Positions 57,645-64,000 of a stretch of 64,000 nucleotides of DNA are shown in pieces. The stretch spans positions 138,798,301 to 138,862,300 of the forward strand of contig NC_073304.1 of the NCBI RefSeq assembly GCF_027595985.1. The letters run 5' to 3'. The position numbers and the translations under genes are program-made. A model generated the notes under the pieces. The model did not search any database. It was not told the DNA's origin and worked only from the letters and a program-made list of their open reading frames with translations. Source of the stretch: Sorex araneus (taxonomy: Eukaryota > Chordata > Mammalia > Eulipotyphla > Soricidae). Numbering within the stretch: position 1 is the first letter of the stretch; the number at the start of each line of letters is the position of its first letter.

Positions 57645-57988
57645 GATGTGTGAAAGTTTGAAGGAGGGTTCTAAATGGTAGCCTGGCACAACCTGACTTA
57701 CAGTCAAAAGATCAGGGAAGCTGCTTTGTGGAATAAGCTCCTAAGGGGTCAGAGGAGAGGTGTGGAGACCACTTAGGAGGTAATGGTACAGGTAAGAATG
57801 GCAGAGGTCTGACTGACTAGCTCTTTTGTAATGAAGAAAAACATCACACAATTTCAGTGAGGACACAGTGAGACAACTTGCCCAAAGTCACATGGCAAAG
57901 CACAGAATCAATCCTTGAACTCAGGGATTATGACAACGAATGAAACCCTTCTGAGCTTAGGGACCTGTCCCCTTTCCAAACATCTCTT
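57645..57988. other. No recognised element
   Basis: Apparently unique sequence. Confidence 0.4.
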
Positions 57989-57989
57989 T

Positions 57990-58204
57990 GTTTTTTAATT
58001 TTTTATTGAATCACCATGAGATACACAGTTACAACATTGTTCATGATTGGATTTCTGTCCTAGGATGCTGCAATATACATCCCTTCACCAGTGTACATTT
58101 CCCACCGCCATGTCCCGTTTCCCTCCCAACCCCACACTCATCCCCCACCACTGCCCCAGCCCTGCCTCTATGGCAGGCACTTTTTTCTTTCTTTCCAATG
58201 TCTT
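57990..58204 (-). mobile_element. L1 3' end fragment
   Basis: Reversed end 'ttttttattgaatcaccatgagatacacagttacaacattgttcatgattgg', then 'cccttcaccagtgtacatttcccaccgcc' and the C-rich block. The same 3'UTR family as 18096-18720. Confidence 0.85.
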
Positions 58205-58205
58205 T

Positions 58206-58720
58206 CAACTATAGTAGAGTAACAAAGCAAGTATGGGAACTCTCAGGGAGATAAAAGTTCTATTGGAGACAAGATATCAACCATGTTTTCCAATCAGCCT
58301 GACCATCACATGAAATTAAGTAGTTTTGCATATTTACTTATGAGCTCCTGCTCAACTCTCCAAACACCTTGGCTTCTCAGTACACTTTTTCTGTTTCTGA
58401 TCCAGTAGCAAACACCCATTATTTTCTCAAGCCTTGTTCACACACTGCCTAGGGATACGACTGGGAAGAAAAGGCATCCCCTGCAATCACCCTCCTGACA
58501 CCTTCAGTTGTTACTAATATCTGTGTCCATGCCTCTGTTATTGAGTGTGGCTAATTTCCTCCATTTTCAAAAACAGACTCTGGGATTCCAGTGACTTCTT
58601 ATAAGGATCAATTGCAATTGATCTATCATCTGAACTGGAGGCTCATTCAAAATGAAATGCCTTATAATTCAGTAGGTAGTGTTGATAGTTATCTATATGG
58701 CTTTGGGTCTTCTGGGGGGT
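58206..58720. other. No recognised element
   Basis: Apparently unique sequence leading to the RTE end. Confidence 0.4.
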
Positions 58721-59145
58721 GTATCACTTGTCATCCTGTTGCTCATCAATTTGCTCGAGTTAGCGCCAGCAACGTCTCCATTCATCCCTGACACATGCTA
58801 CTATAGACCAATGGCGTCTACTCGCTCCAGGAACACAAAGAGCCTCAAATTCAGGGTCTTGACAAAAAGTCTGACCATCTCTTAGGTGGGTGGCCAGGCG
58901 TTCTTTTGACATCCCGTGGAATCCAGTCGGTAACAGCTCTAGTCCAGCGGTCATCTCCAAATCGCATTATGTGTCCGGCCCATCTGATTTTTGATTCCTT
59001 GGTAAACGAGACAGCATCCCTAATTCCTGATCATCAACAAAGGTTGGAACTCCGGATTCCTTCTCTCACTTATGTGAAATGTGATATTCCAAGCATAGCT
59101 CTTTCAATTCCTCTTTGGGAGACCCAAATAGTGTTCTTATCCTGG
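58721..59145 (-). mobile_element. RTE-clade LINE, 3' end of the reverse transcriptase ORF
   Basis: Read on the minus strand, 59145-58880 translates, with one or two stops, to the conserved C-terminal region of RTE-type ORFs: RGIERAMLGIS, then VREGIRSS, GIRDAVSF, IRWAGHIMRFGDDRWTR (58988-58938) and DWIPRDVKRTPGHPPKRW. After a frameshift, the frame gives ALCVPGASRRHW and DEWRRCWR then a stop, matching the usual end of the ORF. The ORF stop lies inside a terminal segment (58782-58721) that is also the 3' tail of type B SINEs in this window. The copy is 5'-truncated and broken, so it is not active. RTE LINEs encode an endonuclease and reverse transcriptase and end in short simple repeats, not poly-A. 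RTE elements have been named from shrew genomes in repeat catalogues, as I recall. Confidence 0.88.
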
Positions 59146-59149
59146 AGGT

Positions 59150-60182
59150 ATAAATACAAAGAATTATAGGGCTTTTGGGATAAAGTCATAAATTCAATTC
59201 CAACTTGTTTGAACAGCCACACAAAAAATTCATTGGTTTATTTCCCCTGAAAACTTTTGAGATTGTCTGCAGTAGTAGCAGGGTCCAGATGCTCAAAATG
59301 CATCATAGTGTATCTATGCTCTCATTTCTTGCCTCTGCGTTTCTCTCTATTGTCTGCACTTCAGGCTAGCTTTCTTTGCTTGATAAAACAAACAAATAAA
59401 CGAAAAATGGCACTAAAAGAAGACGTATATACCCTACTAGTTTATTAATTAGAGTAAAAAGTGGAAAGACCTTTGCCAATGAAGTCTACAGGGTTAGCTA
59501 CCCATTAGCTAATCTAGTCAGGTGTTCTGTCTGAACCAGCCTCTGTGATCAAGGGCATTGATATGCTGATTGCGATCCTGAATTGAATGAACTCTGGGAG
59601 AACACAATGGGACCGCCAAAGGAAAATAGGTGCTATTTTAAGACCAAAAGGATGGACAGCCAATCTCAAACAGCAGATTCTTAGATTCTCTTGGTTGTTT
59701 CAAACTCCAACATGTTCCTCTCAGGAAAATTGCTGATAAAGTCATCCTAGATTGCCTGAGAAAAGTGGATAAATGAAGATTGAATGAGGGGCAAATATTT
59801 ATTGGTCACATAATTTTTAGCAAAAGAATACGTTCTGGGAGTCTACCTAATGACTTGTCATCCTCATAGGTCTAGGGTAAGAAATACATGGCAGAGACCT
59901 CTAAGAGATGATTATTTTTCTTCTTACCGAGCCAAATTGCCTCAGAAGGCTTCTCAACACAGCACTGTGAATGAAATCATCATCCTTTTCCAGTATATCA
60001 TCTCTCCTCAGCACGTGTCCCTGCCACCCACCACTGTCCCACCAATGTGTGCTGACATGAAGTAGCTATCTCCTCAGGTTCCCACTGGGCTTCGACATTC
60101 GAGCATATCTGCATGTTAACAAAGGCACCTACTGCTGCATCTCTTTCCTGCCAATCTTCCCTCTGCTCGTAAATACTACTAG
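59150..60182. other. No recognised element
   Basis: Apparently unique sequence. The part just after the RTE match may be more decayed RTE, but I could not follow it. Confidence 0.4.
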
Positions 60183-60184
60183 CA

Positions 60185-60385
60185 ATCTGCTTCCAGAAAG
60201 TGTCCATAGACATGTTAAGTGGGCACATATCAGCATGTCTGACACCCTGCTTTTGATCCCAGCACTGCATGGCCTCACTGAGCACCACCAGGTACAATTC
60301 TATTGGTCCCCAAATACTACTGGAATGACCCTAGGGCCATGAGCACAGCCAAGCAAGAGCACTGAACATCAGGCCTCTGTGTATT
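60185..60385 (+). mobile_element. Old SINE (tentative)
   Basis: 'gcatgtctgacaccctgcttttgatcccagcactgcatggcctcactgagcaccaccaggtacaattctattgg' has head-end and body features. The head start is not visible. Confidence 0.55.
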
Positions 60386-60387
60386 TT

Positions 60388-61322
60388 AAGATTGAGCAGC
60401 ACCAGGATTTTCCCCTATAAATAAAAATAAAGATGGTAGTTTGGTAGCTGCATATTTGTGGTCACCCCACAGAGACCAAACAGCCATGGTATGGTGATAT
60501 GTGTCCAGTAACCAACTCTCAAAAAGAATCATAAGTGATAATTATATATTGCCAATTTCTATTGTGTAAATACTCACACTATAGCCTATTTCATGCTTCT
60601 AACCCTATTACCACATGTTATGATACCAGAATGGGAAGAAATTTGTATGACTAGCTCTATAAAGCTTTGTGTTCTCTTATAAGTCTAGAGGCTAAATTTT
60701 CTTTGAGGCTAAATTTCACCGTCAGTTACTCAAAATCACTTTCTTACAATCCAAGTTAGGAACGTAAATTTTCTTGTAGAATGTAAAACCACTTTCATTA
60801 ATGTTTCAAATCAAATTTAATGTGACTTTAAGCTCTAGAGTGAAAGGTGTAGAAAGTGGGGCATGTTGGTTTCTAGTAAAGTACTCTGGGGTGTTGTAGA
60901 TCTTCTGCATGTCATTGGGTTCTGCTCTTACTCTCTGATGTTCAATGACTTCGCTCACTAATAAAAATAAAAATTCTCAAGTTTCCTCCTTAAGTTCTAT
61001 CACAAAAATGTTAAATATATCCCAAAACAGAGCATCTGACCACCCTGAGCCAAATTCCGCGATCAATTCCTGACCAACCTGTTGCAGCTACTCCTGATCT
61101 TTTCTCTCTCCTGTATTGTTGGGTTTTGGCTGCAAATCCTAAACTACTTGTTCTTAGAAAGATATCCTAAAAAGTAATGCCATTTTAATGCAAAACTCTC
61201 ATAAACTGAGGGATAAGTCACTCAGGAGGTCTAGATTATCATCTCTTCCAGAATTAAATATATGTGTAGAGGGAGGCGTGGGGAGGTTTCTGTGGTTTAC
61301 AATGCTATTAATAATGATAGCA
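60388..61322. other. No recognised element
   Basis: AT-rich, apparently unique sequence. Confidence 0.45.
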
Positions 61323-61324
61323 TT

Positions 61325-61570
61325 GTATGTAAATTCTCATTCTCATTCACATAATCCCAACACCACACCCATCACCAGTGTATTCCCTCCCTCTCTTAAT
61401 GACCCCAACACCCTTACTTCCCAACCTCCCCCCAACTCAATTGCGTGGATCAGTTCTCCCATTATATTTCTTTTGAACTTTTGTTGTTACCTTGCTGTGT
61501 ATCTTTAAATCCCCCATATGAGAAGGATCACTCTGTATCTATTTGTTTCCTTCTGACTGACTTTACTCAG
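61325..61570 (-). mobile_element. L1 3' end fragment
   Basis: Reversed: 'ctcattcacataatcccaacaccacacccatcaccagtgtattccctccctctcttaatgaccccaacac', then 'ccttctgactgactttactcagcatggatagcc'. The same type as 9050-9225. Confidence 0.75.
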
Positions 61571-61792
61571 CATGGATAGCCTCTTTCAGAATTTTTAATT
61601 GGACTGCAGGCTAAAGAATTGGTTTATGGTCGTGGCATCTCTGTGTTAATTCCCAAGCAAAGAAGTGAGAAGGTGAGGCCTGGGGGGTAGGAGGGCACTG
61701 GATGGATAGAAGATGTTGCTAGATGGGATAAAGCTTGTAAATAATTATTGACCTTAAGGAACAGTAATACTCAAGAGCAGTATTACTTACTT

Positions 61793-61838
61793 TTTCTTCT
61801 TTTCTTCCTCCCTCCCCCTCCCTCCTTCTCTCTCTTTT

Positions 61839-61883
<45 letters not shown>

Positions 61884-62052
61884 TTTCTTCTTTCTTTCTT
61901 TCTTTCTTTCTTTCTTCTTCCTTCCTTCCTTCCTTCCTTCCTTCCTTCCTTCCTTCCTTCCTTCCTTCCTTCCTTCCTTCCTTCCTTCCTTCCTTCCTCC
62001 CTCCCTCCCTCCCTCCCTTTCTCCCTCCCTCCCTCCCTTCCTCCCTTTCTTC

Positions 62053-62123
<71 letters not shown>

Positions 62124-62189
62124 TTCTTCTTTCTTCTTCTTCCTTCCTTCCTTCCTTCCTCCCTCCCTCCCTCCCTCCCTCCCTCCCTC

Positions 62190-62226
<37 letters not shown>

Positions 62227-62227
62227 T

Positions 62228-62283
<56 letters not shown>

Positions 62284-62314
62284 TCCTTCCTTTTTCTCTC
62301 TTTTTTCCTCTTTT

Positions 62315-62377
<63 letters not shown>

Positions 62378-62392
62378 CTCTCTTTCTCTTCC
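61793..62392. repeat. 600-bp composite (TTTC)n/(TTCC)n pyrimidine tract
   Basis: Alternating blocks of TTTC and TTCC/CCCT units. Nearly every base on the plus strand is a pyrimidine for about 600 bases. The long frames on both strands (over 200 codons) are artefacts of the repeat. Confidence 0.98.
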
Positions 62393-62439
62393 TTGCGGGG
62401 GTGAAGGCCATATTATGAGGACCACAGATGGGGTTTACA

Positions 62440-62835
62440 AGCTTGCAATGATCCAATATCTGGAAGAAATCTCCCTGGACTTAGTTGCTAAAGTACAGAA
62501 ATCCAAAACCTCATATCTCTTCACAACAGGTCTGACTCTAGTGGGGTACTCCTAACAATAATAGTGAGGTTTGTGTTGAAATATTGAATGTAACCAAAGT
62601 AAATAGAAAGTAAAGTGAAATTTATCAGTTACATGGTGGGGGGGTTGCGGGGGGGCGGGATGGGAGGTGTACTGTGTTTTTGTTTGTTTGTTTGGTTTTT
62701 TTTTTTTGGGTGGTGGGATATGGGCACTGGTGAAGGGATGGTTGTTTCAGCATTGTGTAACTGAGACTTAAGCCTGAAAGCATTGTAATTTTCCACATGG
62801 TGATTCAATAAAATAAAATTCTTAAAAATAAAAAA
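62440..62835 (+). mobile_element. L1 3'UTR
   Basis: 'aacaataatagtgaggtttgtgttgaaatattgaatg', a G-rich block (62636-62666), a T run, 'gatatgggcactggtgaagggatggttg' and 'ccacatggtgattcaataaaa' with an A-rich end. Closely similar to 27365-27905. Confidence 0.88.
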
Positions 62836-62837
62836 TA

Positions 62838-64000
62838 AAAAAAATTAAGTAGTTTCTAACAATTTAGAGAGGATGTTCAGTGAGGACTTAGTATATATAG
62901 CTCTTGTTCCACTTATGATTTACTTCGTGAGACTGGAGGGATGGATGACAAGTCACCTTAGGAGCACGACCATTCAGAGGTCTCTAATGTCTTAGACACC
63001 AACATGTTGGGAGTCTCCCTTCCCAGGGACATGGAAGATGCCTCTTGGAGGAGGGCAGAGAGGTCTCATCCTCTAATCAGCAGTGGGGACAGTTGGGGAT
63101 TCATAAGCTACATTTAGGCATTCAACTTGAGTTGGGCTCTGGTAACATTTAGAAAATATGGGGAGGTTTGCCAAAACTTCTTGATTGGGAACTTTCCATA
63201 AAAATGCGTTGGAAACCCATCTAAGGGCTTCTCTTCCCAGCCTCCAGCAGGGTAGGTTGGAGGTAACTCCCAACTCTTCCTAGAATGTTGGTGGAATAAT
63301 CCCCACCTCCCTGACAGGCGTTAGAGTAGCACTTTTTGGGAGCCTCCTGGGACACCCCTGGCCTGAGTCCCAGTCCATCACATTTCCTCTCCAGCTCTCT
63401 TCCCTCCCCCAGCCTCTTGGTGCCTTCAGGAATCACCTCCCAAATACTCTACTTGCTCTCTAATTGATCTAATAAAGCTAATAGAGCTTTGCTTCGGGGA
63501 CCATTTCATCCAACTCCCCTCTCTCATTTGAGCCTGTCTTAGTTATCAGCCTTTACCCACTAGTGGGGCATGTTCTTCCAGGGCCACCTCTGTGAGCCAT
63601 CAGTGCCTCAGACATCAAAGTAGCCTGCCTCTGCATTGGGGAAAATATTGGGTCAAATAGCATGTCATTTGAGAAAGCTCTCAACTACAGCTCTGCAATT
63701 ACAGCCTCTTATATGCACGCTGTAAATGCCTGTGCAAGCAGCTATTTACTTCTCCAGCCCAGGGCACCACTAACAGGCTCATTCTAAATATATCAGGACA
63801 AACTCACAGCCCTCAGGCTGTCCAGATCTGTTTGTGAGGTTGCCCTGCCCGAGACCCTGTGTGAGCACCTTCACGTAAAAGCCAGCTGCAGAGAAGAGCT
63901 GAGAGCCACGCATCCAATTCTGGATTTCTCCCCAGCTTCTCTCCCACCCCCTTCCCTTCAGAGAAGCCACAAGGCACTCTTACGGGAGAGAAAAGACAGC
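62838..64000. other. No recognised element
   Basis: Apparently unique sequence to the end of the window, with no exon-like frame. Confidence 0.45.

Noticed and set aside
61719..62456. Open frames of over 200 codons on both strands made of Lys/Glu/Arg or Ser/Phe/Leu repeats
   Set aside because: They are translations of the TTTC/TTCC microsatellite. Open in several frames at once and without coding character.

Overview
This is mammalian nuclear DNA. It shows spliced exons, L1 LINEs of every age, tRNA-derived SINEs and large microsatellites, with no bacterial or plasmid features. The dominant SINE has a tRNA-like head beginning GGGGCTGGAGAGATAGCACAGCGGGTAG, B-box-like GGTTCGAATCC, then a 'CCATATGGTCCCCTGAGCACCGCCAGG' body and an A-rich tail. 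I associate this type with shrews (Sorex, SOR-like SINEs). The assignment to a shrew, most likely genus Sorex, rests on recognition from memory and not on a search.

One gene is clear. The two coding exons of BANF2 (BAF-like protein) lie on the + strand at 1137-1262 and 11476-11622. They are joined by a phase-0 GT-AG intron of about 10.2 kb and give a 90-residue protein. The acceptor in front of the ATG exon implies at least one non-coding exon upstream, probably outside the window. From about 12.2 kb to the end I see no other credible host gene. The only other gene-derived sequence is a decayed processed pseudogene of HMGN1 (minus, about 15785-16187).

The rest is intron and intergenic DNA built from nested retrotransposons. 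(1) The intron carries a complete 3.1-kb twin-primed L1 (2616-5736) with a 13-bp target duplication and a SINE inside it, plus older L1 fragments. (2) 13-26 kb is a dense SINE and L1 patchwork; it includes an old L1 split by a younger L1 3' end (18096-18720) and a second ORF2-bearing L1 (24185-25627) with its own SINE. (3) 27-33 kb holds L1 3' ends and three large purine microsatellites. (4) 36-39.3 kb has two same-family L1 3' regions side by side, one of them split by a young L1 with a 15-bp target duplication. (5) 40-53 kb is SINEs and L1 3' ends in lower density. (6) 53.8-57 kb is mostly unrecognised sequence. (7) 58.7-59.1 kb holds the 3' end of an RTE-clade LINE. (8) 61.8-62.4 kb is a 600-bp pyrimidine tract followed by an L1 3' end.

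The most interesting signal is the RTE fragment. Its last roughly 60 bases are shared with the 3' tail of a second SINE type found at five places in this window. That second SINE carries the same tRNA-like head as the A-tailed SINEs. The genome therefore appears to run one tRNA head through two different LINE machineries: L1 (A-tail) and RTE (3'-end matched).
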